Shown here one piece after another: positions 42,747 through 49,433 of a DNA stretch of 64,000 nt. Position 1 is the stretch's first letter. The number at the start of each line of letters is the position of its first letter. Source of the DNA: Oerskovia merdavium (GTDB lineage: Bacteria; Actinomycetota; Actinomycetes; Actinomycetales; Cellulomonadaceae); contig NZ_JACSQF010000022.1 of assembly GCF_014836755.1 (NCBI RefSeq), forward strand, positions 1 through 64,000, written 5' to 3'. Position numbers and translations under genes: made by a program. The notes beneath the pieces were generated by a model, which saw only the letters and a list, made by a program, of their open reading frames with translations, was not told where the DNA came from and searched no databases.

Positions 42747-43034
42747 TCAGGACCTCTTGCGGAGGATCGCGGCGACGACCAGGGCGACGATCGCGATGGT
42801 CCCGGTGACGAGGATCTTCACGTTGCGCGCCCGTACCGGGTCGTGCTCGGGTAGCCCGCCGCCCGTGAAGAAGGTCCCCGTGTCTGCTGCCGCCTGCTTG
42901 GTCTGGTGCGCGACGTTCGCGGCCTGGGTGCGCGGGTCGAGTCGCGTCGTGAGCTCGTCGATCGTGCTCGCGAGCTCGGCCCGGGTCCGTGCGATCTCGG
43001 CTTCCAGCTCGGCCTGGGTCGGTTCGGTGCTCAC
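42747..43034 (-). CDS. DUF3618 domain protein
   Basis: A 95-residue protein. The first part, AELEAEIARTRAELASTIDELTTRLDP, is the DUF3618 helix, probably a coiled coil; after a linker with a Gly-rich patch comes a single C-terminal TM (ILVTGTIAIVALVVAAILRKRS). It overlaps the stop of the holin-like gene (GTGA at 43031) and is cotranslated with it. Function is unknown; the pair is common in actinobacteria and may form a membrane complex. Confidence 0.85.
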   Translation of the reverse strand: MSTEPTQAELEAEIARTRAELASTIDELTTRLDPRTQAANVAHQTKQAAADTGTFFTGGGLPEHDPVRARNVKILVTGTIAIVALVVAAILRKRS

Positions 43035-43453
43035 GGGCGCAGTCCTTCCTTGACGGTGGCGACGTCTTCCTTGAGGTTGGCGATGGTCGACTCGGGGGTC
43101 GGCGGCATGCCCTTGGTCAGCTGCTTCTTGCCCACGAAGGCCAGGAGGCCGGCGACCAGGAGCAGGACGACGCCGACGATCAGCGCGGCGAGCCACAGCG
43201 GGACGGCGTGCGCGAGGCCGACCATGGCCGAGTGCAGGAGGAAGCCGAGCGCGTACAGGGACAGGACGCCGGCGACGACGAACATCCCGATCCCGATGCC
43301 TGATCGGGCGGCCTTGGTCGTCAGCTCCTTCTTGGCGAGCGCGATCTCCGTGCGGACCAGGCGGGTGGCCTGCTCCGACATCTGCTCGACGAGCTTGCCG
43401 ATCGAGGGCTTCGGGTTCGGGGGAGGCGTCTGCCCGTCGTCCCAGTCGCTCAT
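43031..43453 (-). CDS. Phage holin-like superfamily III membrane protein
   Basis: A 140-residue protein of the actinobacterial holin-like (DUF1469-type) family. PSIGKLVEQMSEQATRLVRTEIALAKKELTTKAARSG is a cytoplasmic amphipathic helix; two TM helices follow, around 53-77 and 83-107, and a charged tail ends VATVKEGLRP. Despite the name there is no nearby phage gene, and such proteins are chromosomal. It is the first gene of a two-gene operon with DUF3618, with AGGAAGG before ATG 43453. Confidence 0.85.
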   Translation of the reverse strand: MSDWDDGQTPPPNPKPSIGKLVEQMSEQATRLVRTEIALAKKELTTKAARSGIGIGMFVVAGVLSLYALGFLLHSAMVGLAHAVPLWLAALIVGVVLLLVAGLLAFVGKKQLTKGMPPTPESTIANLKEDVATVKEGLRP

Positions 43454-43711
43454 GGTGCTCACCTTCCTGGCGCGTCCGGCCGGAGCGCCCGTGCACGCAG
43501 GGGATGCCTGCGGCTCGAAGAGTCGTTCTTCATGTCCCACTCAACCGGTCAACGGCGTCCAGGGCAATTCCGCGCGCCGGGGGTGCGAGCAGGAGTTCGG
43601 TGTGCGAGGAGCCAGGGAAGGCCCGGGCTCCTCGTGCCCGACGTCGTCGCGCTGCTCGTGCGGATCGACCTGTCGACGGCACCGGGATGTCGCGAAGGGT
43701 TGCAGGGAACG

Positions 43712-43749
43712 ACGAAGCCCCACCTCGTGTGAACGAGATGGGGCTTCGT
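43712..43749 (-). terminator. tRNA operon terminator
   Basis: ACGAAGCCCCA (43712-43722) with CTCGT pairs with ACGAG and TGGGGCTTCGT (43739-43749) with one mismatch and a four-base loop. It lies 5 nt after the tRNA-Phe end, on the transcribed side. Confidence 0.8.
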
Positions 43750-43754
43750 GGAAG

Positions 43755-43827
43755 TGGCTCCGACCGGCGTCGATCCGGTGACCTTTCGATTTTCAGTCGA
43801 ACGCTCTACCAACTGAGCTACAGAGCC
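43755..43827 (-). tRNA. tRNA-Phe (GAA)
   Basis: 73 nt. The acceptor GGCTCTG pairs with CGGAGCC with one G-U, D-arm AGCTCAGTTGG, anticodon loop CTGAAAA with GAA and T-arm with TCGA. CCA is not encoded. Confidence 0.95.
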
Positions 43828-43872
43828 TTGACACGAAAGCCCGGTCATGATGACCGGGCAGCCGCTGTCGAG

Positions 43873-43946
43873 CGACCCTGACGGGACTTGAACCCGCGAC
43901 CTCCGCCGTGACAGGGCGGCGCGCTAACCAACTGCGCTACAGGGCC
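43873..43946 (-). tRNA. tRNA-Asp (GTC)
   Basis: 74 nt with discriminator G. Acceptor GGCCCTG pairs with CAGGGTC; D-arm GCGCAGTTGGTTAGCGC; anticodon loop CTGTCAC gives GTC; T-arm GGGTTCAAGTCCC. Confidence 0.95.
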
Positions 43947-44034
43947 TTGCGTGAGTTTCTCCCGGCCTTTGCCGTTCGAACCTCGAGAATCGTATCTCAC
44001 TTCCGGGCCGATCCGTTAATCGGATCTTTCCGAG

Positions 44035-44107
44035 TACCCCCAACGGGATTCGAACCCGTGCTACCGCCGTGAAAGGGCGGCGTCCTAGGCCGCTAAACGA
44101 TGGGGGC
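44035..44107 (-). tRNA. tRNA-Glu (TTC)
   Basis: 73 nt. Acceptor GCCCCCA pairs with TGGGGGT (G-U at the first pair), anticodon loop CTTTCAC gives TTC and T-arm GGGTTCGAATCCC. First of the Glu-Asp-Phe series. Confidence 0.95.
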
Positions 44108-44166
44108 CTAGTTTCCTGGACAACCCGTACCGCCTACGGGGCACGAGTCGCCGAGAGACCTCCGTC

Positions 44167-44196
44167 AGCATACGGGGAACTGGGGGCGCGGTGCAA
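44167..44196 (-). promoter_or_regulatory. Promoter of the tRNA operon
   Basis: On the minus strand TTGCAC (44191-44196), 18 nt, TATGCT (44167-44172). The start would be about 53 nt upstream of tRNA-Glu. Confidence 0.6.
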
Positions 44197-44290
44197 AACG
44201 GCACGATCTCGGGGCTGCGGGCACCCGACCTCGCCTCGCCGCCGGCGCCGGTGGGGGTGTCGCGCCCGGCCGCGGGGGAGGATGGTGCCT

Positions 44291-44644
44291 GTGGTGGAGA
44301 TGACGCGCGAGGACTTCGAGGACGCGGTGCGCGATGCGCTCGACGAGATCCCGGAGGAGCTGGCCGAGCAGATGGACAACGTCGTGGTGCTCGTCGAGGA
44401 CGACGCCCCCGACGACGACCCCGAGCTCCTCGGCCTCTACGAGGGTGTGCCCCTCACCGAGCGTGACCTCATGTGGGCCGCGGGCGCTCTTCCGGACCGG
44501 ATCACGATCTACCGGCGTCCCACGCTCGCGATCTGCGAGACCCGCGAGGAGGTCGTCGAGGAGGTCGTCGTCACGGTCGTGCACGAGATCGCCCATCACT
44601 TCGGCATCGACGACGACCGCCTGCACGAGCTGGGCTGGTCCTGA
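44291..44644 (+). CDS. Metallopeptidase family protein (zincin-like)
   Basis: A 117-residue predicted zinc-dependent peptidase of a small family. It reads EMTREDFEDAVRDALDEIPEELAEQMDNVVVLVED, LLGLYEGVPLTER, ITIYRRP and the zinc motif VVHEIAHHFGIDD (HExxH with a following His/Asp helix), then RLHELGW. GTG 44291 gives the family start MVEM and lies 9 nt after GGGAGG; ATG 44282 would be too close to it. It diverges from the tRNA operon and is followed 67 nt later by the ArsR gene. The substrate is unknown. Confidence 0.88.
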   Translation: MVEMTREDFEDAVRDALDEIPEELAEQMDNVVVLVEDDAPDDDPELLGLYEGVPLTERDLMWAAGALPDRITIYRRPTLAICETREEVVEEVVVTVVHEIAHHFGIDDDRLHELGWS

Positions 44645-44685
44645 GGGGCCGGTGCCCGCACCGTCGGCACCAGGGCTTTCATTCA

Positions 44686-44705
44686 TCGTCGATCGGCGAT
44701 AACAT
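44686..44705 (+). promoter_or_regulatory. ArsR operator and -10 box
   Basis: ATCGTCGATCGGCGAT (44686-44701) is an imperfect palindrome centred on CGATCG. It overlaps the -10 TAACAT (44700-44705), which lies 6 nt before ATG 44712, indicating a leaderless transcript. A metal-responsive repressor binding here would block transcription. Confidence 0.5.
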
Positions 44706-44711
44706 CGGCAC

Positions 44712-45149
44712 ATGACGATGAGACGTGAGGCGACGCCTCGGACGCACGTCCGCTCGCGGAGCGCCGCAGCGACCGCAGCGGGCGTGGAACCGGTCGACGC
44801 GGACGGTGCGCCGGTCGCCGAGCATCCTGTGCAGGCCTGCGAGCCGCCGGTGGTCGGGCACGACCACGCGGCTGTCGCCCGCCTCCTGCACGCCCTCGCC
44901 GAACCCCACCGCCTCTCGATGGTCCACCTCCTGGCGCGCGCAGAGCACCGCGTCGTGGACCTGACGAGCGAGCTCGGGCTCGCACAGTCGACCGTGTCGG
45001 TCCACCTCGCGACCCTCCGTGACGCCGGACTGGTCGACGTTCGTCGCGAAGGGCGGTCCTCCTGGTACCGGCTCGCGCGGCCCGAGGTCGCGCACATCCT
45101 GGCCGATGCCGAGCGCGTCGTCGAGGCGACGAGAGGCGGTGCGCGGTGA
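44712..45149 (+). CDS. ArsR/SmtB-family metal-responsive repressor
   Basis: Winged-helix regulator of 145 residues. After a 50-residue head with HPVQACEPP and GHDH, the core is ARLLHALAEPHRLSMVHLLARAEHRVVDLTSELGLAQSTVSVHLATLRDAGLVDVRREGRSSWYRL. The recognition helix is LAQSTVSVHLATLRDAGL. The N-terminal Cys (QACEP) and His residues and the DHAA segment may bind metal, but a clear alpha3N or alpha5 site cannot be proven by eye. It is coupled by GTGA overlap to the metal exporter gene, so its ligand is probably zinc, cobalt or cadmium. Confidence 0.88.
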   Translation: MTMRREATPRTHVRSRSAAATAAGVEPVDADGAPVAEHPVQACEPPVVGHDHAAVARLLHALAEPHRLSMVHLLARAEHRVVDLTSELGLAQSTVSVHLATLRDAGLVDVRREGRSSWYRLARPEVAHILADAERVVEATRGGAR

Positions 45150-46078
45150 GCGGTCACTCCCACTCCCACTCCCACTCGCACGGCGCGGCGACCGCGACGG
45201 GCGCGCACCGCCGTCGGCTCGTGATCGTCCTGGCCATCACGCTCGGCGTCATGGTCCTCGAGGTCGTGGGTGCCCTGGTCTCGGGATCGCTCGCGCTCCT
45301 CGCGGACGCGGGGCACATGCTGACCGACGCGACCGGGATCGGGATCGCCCTGTTCGCGAGCTGGCTCGCGACGCGCCCCGCCTCGGCGACCCGGACCTTC
45401 GGGTGGCAGCGTGCGGAGATCCTCGCAGCCATGACCAACGCGTTGATCCTCGGGGTCGTCGCGGTGCTCGCGATCGTCGAGGGCGTCTCGCGGGTCCGTG
45501 CACCCGACCCGCACGTCGAGGCCGGCCTGATGATCGGGGTGGCGGTCGTCGGGCTCGTCGCGAACGTGGTCGGTCTCCGCCTCCTGTCGGCCGGTCAGGG
45601 TGAGAGCCTCAACGTGCGGGGCGCCTACCTCGAGGTGCTCGGAGACCTCCTGGGCTCGATCGCGGTGATCGTCGCCGGGGTGCTCGTCGCGCTCGGCTTC
45701 GCGTGGGCCGACGGCCTGGCCTCGGTCGCGATCGGCATCATGATCCTGCCCCGCGCGCTGATGCTCCTGCGCGAGGTCGCCGCGGTGCTCCTCGAGTCGA
45801 CGCCCGCGGGGGTCGACCTCGAGAAGGTCCGGACGCACATCGAGGGCATCCCCGGGGTCGTCGGGGTCCACGACCTGCACGCCTGGACCATCACGTCGGG
45901 GGTCCCGGTCATGTCGGCCCACGTGGTCGTCGAGGCCGAACGGCTCGAGCGTGGCGAGGGGACGGCGGTGCTCCAGCGGCTCAAGGAATGTCTGGGCGGA
46001 CACTTCGACGTCGACCACTGCACGTTCCAGATCGAGCCTCCCGAGATGCAGGAGACCGAGTCCTCGGTCCACCTGTGA
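45146..46078 (+). CDS. Cation diffusion facilitator (CzcD/ZitB-type metal exporter)
   Basis: Proton-coupled efflux of a divalent metal. The 310-residue protein starts with the metal-binding run SGHSHSHSHSHG, then six TM helices; ALLADAGHMLTDATGIGIAL gives the HxxxD part of the transport site, GESLNVRGAYLEVLGDLLGS the second, and the C-terminal domain has GVHDLHAWTITSG and HFDVDHCTFQIE as in ZitB/CzcD. The GTG start overlaps the arsR stop. The arrangement predicts regulation by the metal it exports. Confidence 0.93.
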   Translation: MSGHSHSHSHSHGAATATGAHRRRLVIVLAITLGVMVLEVVGALVSGSLALLADAGHMLTDATGIGIALFASWLATRPASATRTFGWQRAEILAAMTNALILGVVAVLAIVEGVSRVRAPDPHVEAGLMIGVAVVGLVANVVGLRLLSAGQGESLNVRGAYLEVLGDLLGSIAVIVAGVLVALGFAWADGLASVAIGIMILPRALMLLREVAAVLLESTPAGVDLEKVRTHIEGIPGVVGVHDLHAWTITSGVPVMSAHVVVEAERLERGEGTAVLQRLKECLGGHFDVDHCTFQIEPPEMQETESSVHL

Positions 46079-46131
46079 GCCCTCCGCGTCTCGCTGGTGG
46101 CCGCGCACCCGGGGGCTCGAGGCCGAGCAAC

Positions 46132-46137
46132 TAGGCT
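46132..46137 (+). promoter_or_regulatory. -10 element TAGGCT, leaderless start
   Basis: TAGGCT lies 6 nt before ATG 46144; no ribosome site is visible. Confidence 0.6.
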
Positions 46138-46143
46138 GCCCCC

Positions 46144-47127
46144 ATGACGATTCTGGTGACCGGCGGAGCGGGATACATCGGTGCGCACGTGGTGCGCCTG
46201 CTGCAGCAGCGAGGGGAGAAGGTCGTCGTGGTCGACGACCTGAGCACGGGGCAGGAGGGGCGCATCGGGGGTGCGCCGCTCGTGCGGCTGGACGTCTCCG
46301 GCCCGGAGGCGGTCGAGGTCCTGACCCGGACCCTGACCGAGCACGAGGTCACGGCCGTGGTGCACTTCGCGGCCCGCAAGCAGGTCGGCGAGTCCGTCCA
46401 GAAGCCCGCCTGGTACTACCAGCAGAACGTCGGTGGCTTCACGAACCTCGTGACCGCGATGGAGGCTGCCGGCGTGGACCGCCTGGTGTTCTCGTCCTCC
46501 GCGGCGACCTACGGCATGCCCTCGGTCTCGATGGTCGAGGAGAAGCTGCACGCCGAGCCCATCAACCCCTACGGCGAGACCAAGCTCATCGGGGAGTGGC
46601 TCGGCCGGGCGGCGAGCCGCTCGTGGGGTCTGCGGTTCGTCGCGCTGCGCTACTTCAACGTCGCCGGCGCCGGCTGGCCGGACCTGGGCGACCCTGCGGT
46701 CCTCAACCTCGTCCCCATGGTCCTCGACCGCCTCGAGCGGGGCGAGCAGCCCAAGATCTTCGGCGACGACTACCCGACGCCGGACGGCACGTGCATCCGC
46801 GACTACATCCACGTCCTGGACCTCGCCGAGGCGCACCTCGTGGCACTGGGCTACCTGGACGAGGACGAGCGGGCGTACGACGTGTTCAACGTCGGCACCG
46901 GCACGGGCTCCTCGGTCCGCGAGGTCATCGACGAGATCGGCAAGGTCTCGGGCCTGGACGTGACCCCGGAGATCCTCCCGCGCCGCGCGGGCGACCCGCC
47001 CCAGCTCGTCGCGTCGCCCGAGCGCATCAACAAGGTCCTCGGCTGGACCGGTACCCAGGGGCTCGAGCAGATCATCTCCTCGGCCTGGGAGGCCTGGCAG
47101 GCCGGGCCGCGGCGCATCGACGTCTGA
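46144..47127 (+). CDS. galE: UDP-glucose 4-epimerase
   Basis: Interconverts UDP-glucose and UDP-galactose for the Leloir pathway and envelope glycans. The 327-residue protein has the NAD-binding GGAGYIG at 7-13, VVVDDLSTG, VVHFAARKQVGESVQKP, SSSAATYG and the catalytic pair Tyr143/Lys147 in NPYGETK, then LRYFNVAGA and DGTCIRDYIHVLDLA. All hallmarks of GalE are present, at usual length. It appears leaderless and is ended by a strong hairpin at 47157. No other sugar genes are near. Confidence 0.94.
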   Translation: MTILVTGGAGYIGAHVVRLLQQRGEKVVVVDDLSTGQEGRIGGAPLVRLDVSGPEAVEVLTRTLTEHEVTAVVHFAARKQVGESVQKPAWYYQQNVGGFTNLVTAMEAAGVDRLVFSSSAATYGMPSVSMVEEKLHAEPINPYGETKLIGEWLGRAASRSWGLRFVALRYFNVAGAGWPDLGDPAVLNLVPMVLDRLERGEQPKIFGDDYPTPDGTCIRDYIHVLDLAEAHLVALGYLDEDERAYDVFNVGTGTGSSVREVIDEIGKVSGLDVTPEILPRRAGDPPQLVASPERINKVLGWTGTQGLEQIISSAWEAWQAGPRRIDV

Positions 47128-47156
47128 GCCGTCCGAGCCGTCTCGGGCACTCCCCG

Positions 47157-47191
47157 AAGGGGCCCCCTCGCACCGTGCGAGGGGGCCCCTT
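47157..47191 (+). terminator. Strong terminator after galE
   Basis: AAGGGGCCCCCTCGCAC (47157-47173) and its perfect complement (47175-47191) form a stem of up to 17 bp, the apex opening as the loop. Confidence 0.85.
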
Positions 47192-47202
47192 GGCGTACGG
47201 CG

Positions 47203-47231
47203 CTGACACGGCCCCAGATCCTCAGTATGCT
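47203..47231 (+). promoter_or_regulatory. Promoter of the carotenoid operon
   Basis: CTGACA (47203-47208), 17 nt, TATGCT (47226-47231). The transcription start would be near 47238, between two palindromic operators. Confidence 0.65.
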
Positions 47232-47255
47232 GAGCAAAATACTCAGTGCGCTGAG
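47221..47255. promoter_or_regulatory. Tandem palindromic operators CTCAG-N4-CTGAG
   Basis: CTCAGTATGCTGAG (47221-47234) and CTCAGTGCGCTGAG (47242-47255) are perfect in their arms and 21 bp apart centre to centre, two helical turns. The first contains the -10 box and the second lies at about +5 to +18. This is the classic design of repression, here most likely by a MarR-type regulator like CrtR of Corynebacterium; no such gene lies in the window. Confidence 0.75.
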
Positions 47256-47272
47256 GAATCGAAGGGTGGGCC

Positions 47273-48469
47273 ATGTCCGGAACCAGCACGACCATCGACG
47301 ACGTCGCCGAACGGTCGGCGTCCGGGACGTCCCCGCACGGGCCAGGCGCTGCCGTCGTGGCGCCACCAGAGGGCACTCTCGATCACGACCACGGCCGCGG
47401 ACCCCTCACCCACGACACGTTCGCCCTCCACCTCGACGAGGCGCTCGCGGCCACGCGAACGGTGCTCCACGAGCACCTCGTCCAGGGCGCGGCGAGCGCC
47501 GCGACCGGCGGGCGACCGGTCGTCGACCTCTGGACCGACCTCGCGGACCAGGTGGGCGGAAAGCTCGTGCGGCCCCGGCTCACGCTCGCGGCCTACCTCG
47601 GGCTCGGCGGACGAGACCTCGGCGCCGTGGCCCCCGTCGCCGCGGCCCAGGAGCTGCTGCACACCGCGATGCTCGTGCACGACGACCTGCTCGACCACGA
47701 CGAGACCCGGCGCGGGCGCTCGAACCTCGCCGGGGCGACCCGATCTCGGCTCGCTGCCGCGGGGACAGACGGCTCTCGCGCCGACGTCCACGTCCAGGCC
47801 GCCGCCCTGCTCGGGGGCGACCTGGCGATCGCCGGCGCGTTCGACCTCGTCCTGAGCTCCACGGCGACCCCCGGCGAGAGGCTCGCGGTGACCGCACAGC
47901 TCGTGCGCGCGGTCCAGGTCGCCGTCGCGGGCGAGGTCCTGGACGTCTCGGGCCCGCTGCTTGCGCCCGGTGACGTGGACCCCGCGCTCGTGGCCGAGCT
48001 CAAGACCGCGACCTACACGTGCGTCGTGCCGCTGGCCTGCGGGGCGATCCTCGCGGGCGCCGACGCGGCGTCCCGCGCGAGCCTCGAGACCTACGGCCGA
48101 GCGCTGGGCGTCGCGTTCCAGCTGGTCGACGACCTGCTCGGGGTCTTCGGCGACCCTCGGGTCACGGGGAAGTCCGCTCTCTCCGACCTGCGCGAGGGCA
48201 AGCGCACGCTGCTCCTGGCCTGCGCCTACCGGGGCGCCGAGCCCGCAGACGTCGCTCTGCTCGACCAGCACGTGGGGCGGGCCGACCTCACCGAGGCGGG
48301 AGCCGCCGTCGTGCGGGACGTCATGCGCCGCACCGAGGCTCCCGACGCCGTCCGGGCGAGCGTGGCGCACCACCTGGACGAGGCGCGGGCCGCGGCCGCC
48401 GAGCTGCCCGCCCCCCTGGGGCGGTACCTGCTCGACCTGGCCGACTCGTTCGCCGACAGGGCTGCCTGA
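47273..48469 (+). CDS. idsA: Geranylgeranyl/polyprenyl diphosphate synthase
   Basis: Condenses IPP with allylic diphosphates to GGPP, the precursor for phytoene. In 398 residues the first aspartate-rich motif DDLLDHDE is at 137-144 and the second, DDLLGVFGD, at 286-294; GGKLVRPRLTLAAYLG and VTGKSALSDLREGKRTLLL support the family. The first 45 residues are variable and His/Asp-rich. It is first in a six-gene operon, following the regulated promoter by about 35 nt; GAAGGG precedes the ATG. In corynebacteria the same position is occupied by crtE or idsA. Confidence 0.9.
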   Translation: MSGTSTTIDDVAERSASGTSPHGPGAAVVAPPEGTLDHDHGRGPLTHDTFALHLDEALAATRTVLHEHLVQGAASAATGGRPVVDLWTDLADQVGGKLVRPRLTLAAYLGLGGRDLGAVAPVAAAQELLHTAMLVHDDLLDHDETRRGRSNLAGATRSRLAAAGTDGSRADVHVQAAALLGGDLAIAGAFDLVLSSTATPGERLAVTAQLVRAVQVAVAGEVLDVSGPLLAPGDVDPALVAELKTATYTCVVPLACGAILAGADAASRASLETYGRALGVAFQLVDDLLGVFGDPRVTGKSALSDLREGKRTLLLACAYRGAEPADVALLDQHVGRADLTEAGAAVVRDVMRRTEAPDAVRASVAHHLDEARAAAAELPAPLGRYLLDLADSFADRAA

Positions 48470-48470
48470 G

Positions 48471-49433
48471 ATGCCGACCGGCAAGCGGCCCTCACCGGCG
48501 GCCGTCGAGGCTCGCGGGGCGCAGATGCTGTACGACCGTACTGCCGCCCGCGCGAGCCGGGCGGTCCTCACGGGGTACTCGACCTCGTTCGGGCTGGGCT
48601 CCAGGCTGCTCGGCAGTGCCGCTCGCCGCGACATCGACGCGGTCTACGGCCTGGTCCGGGTGGCCGACGAGGTCGTCGACACCCGCCGTGGAGAGGGGGC
48701 CGACGAGCTCCTGACCGGTCTCGAGGAGGAGACCGCCCGCGCCCTCGCGAGCGGCTACTCGACCAACCTGGTGGTCCACTCGTTCGCGCGCACGGCACGG
48801 CGCACGGGGATCGGGCACCCCGAGATCGACCCGTTCTTCGCCTCGATGCGCATTGACCTGACGGTCCAGGTCCACGACAAGGCCAGCTACGAGCAGTACG
48901 TCTACGGCTCGGCCGAGGTCGTCGGACTCATGTGCCTCGCGGTCTTCCTCAACGCCGGGCGACGCCCGGGCGACCCGGTCGTGCGGGCGAGCGACGCCGT
49001 CGTGCACGGTGCGCGCGGCCTGGGCGCCGCGTTCCAGAAGATCAACTTCCTGCGCGACCTGCGCGCGGACCACGAGGACCTGGGCCGCAGCTACTTCCCC
49101 GGGATCACCCCCGCGGACCTCACGCAGGAGGACGTCGACGCGATCCTCGCGGAGATCGGGAGCGACCTCGACGCGGCCCGTGCCGCACTCCCGTCGCTGC
49201 CGCGCCGTGCCCGGATGGCCGTCGCGGCGACCCTCGCGCTCTACGACACCCTGCTGGGCAGGCTCGCCTCGACGCGGCCCGAGGACCTGCTGCGCGCCCG
49301 GGTCCGTGTCCCCGACCCGGTCAAGCTCGTCGTCGCGGCCCGTGCGGTCGCCCGTGAGACCCTGCGACGAGACGTCCCCCTCCCCTTGACCGCCGCACCG
49401 ACCGCACGCTCGACGACCCGAGGAGCCCCGTGA
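48471..49433 (+). CDS. crtB: Phytoene synthase
   Basis: Joins two GGPP to phytoene. The 320-residue enzyme carries the first aspartate motif DEVVD at 66-70 in YGLVRVADEVVDT and the second in FLRDLRADHEDLGRSYFP. YSTSFGLGSRLL is the usual substrate-binding start. ATG 48471 is one nt after the idsA stop. The stop overlaps the GTG of crtI (49430-49433). Confidence 0.93.
   Translation: MPTGKRPSPAAVEARGAQMLYDRTAARASRAVLTGYSTSFGLGSRLLGSAARRDIDAVYGLVRVADEVVDTRRGEGADELLTGLEEETARALASGYSTNLVVHSFARTARRTGIGHPEIDPFFASMRIDLTVQVHDKASYEQYVYGSAEVVGLMCLAVFLNAGRRPGDPVVRASDAVVHGARGLGAAFQKINFLRDLRADHEDLGRSYFPGITPADLTQEDVDAILAEIGSDLDAARAALPSLPRRARMAVAATLALYDTLLGRLASTRPEDLLRARVRVPDPVKLVVAARAVARETLRRDVPLPLTAAPTARSTTRGAP

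Noticed and set aside
42747-43453. Prophage remnant, because of the holin-like protein
   Set aside because: No integrase, lysin, capsid or tail genes are near; this protein pair is an ordinary actinobacterial chromosomal operon.
43755-44107. Integration (att) site at the tRNA genes
   Set aside because: The three tRNAs are complete and form one operon with promoter and terminator; no duplicated tRNA 3' end or integrase is seen in the window.
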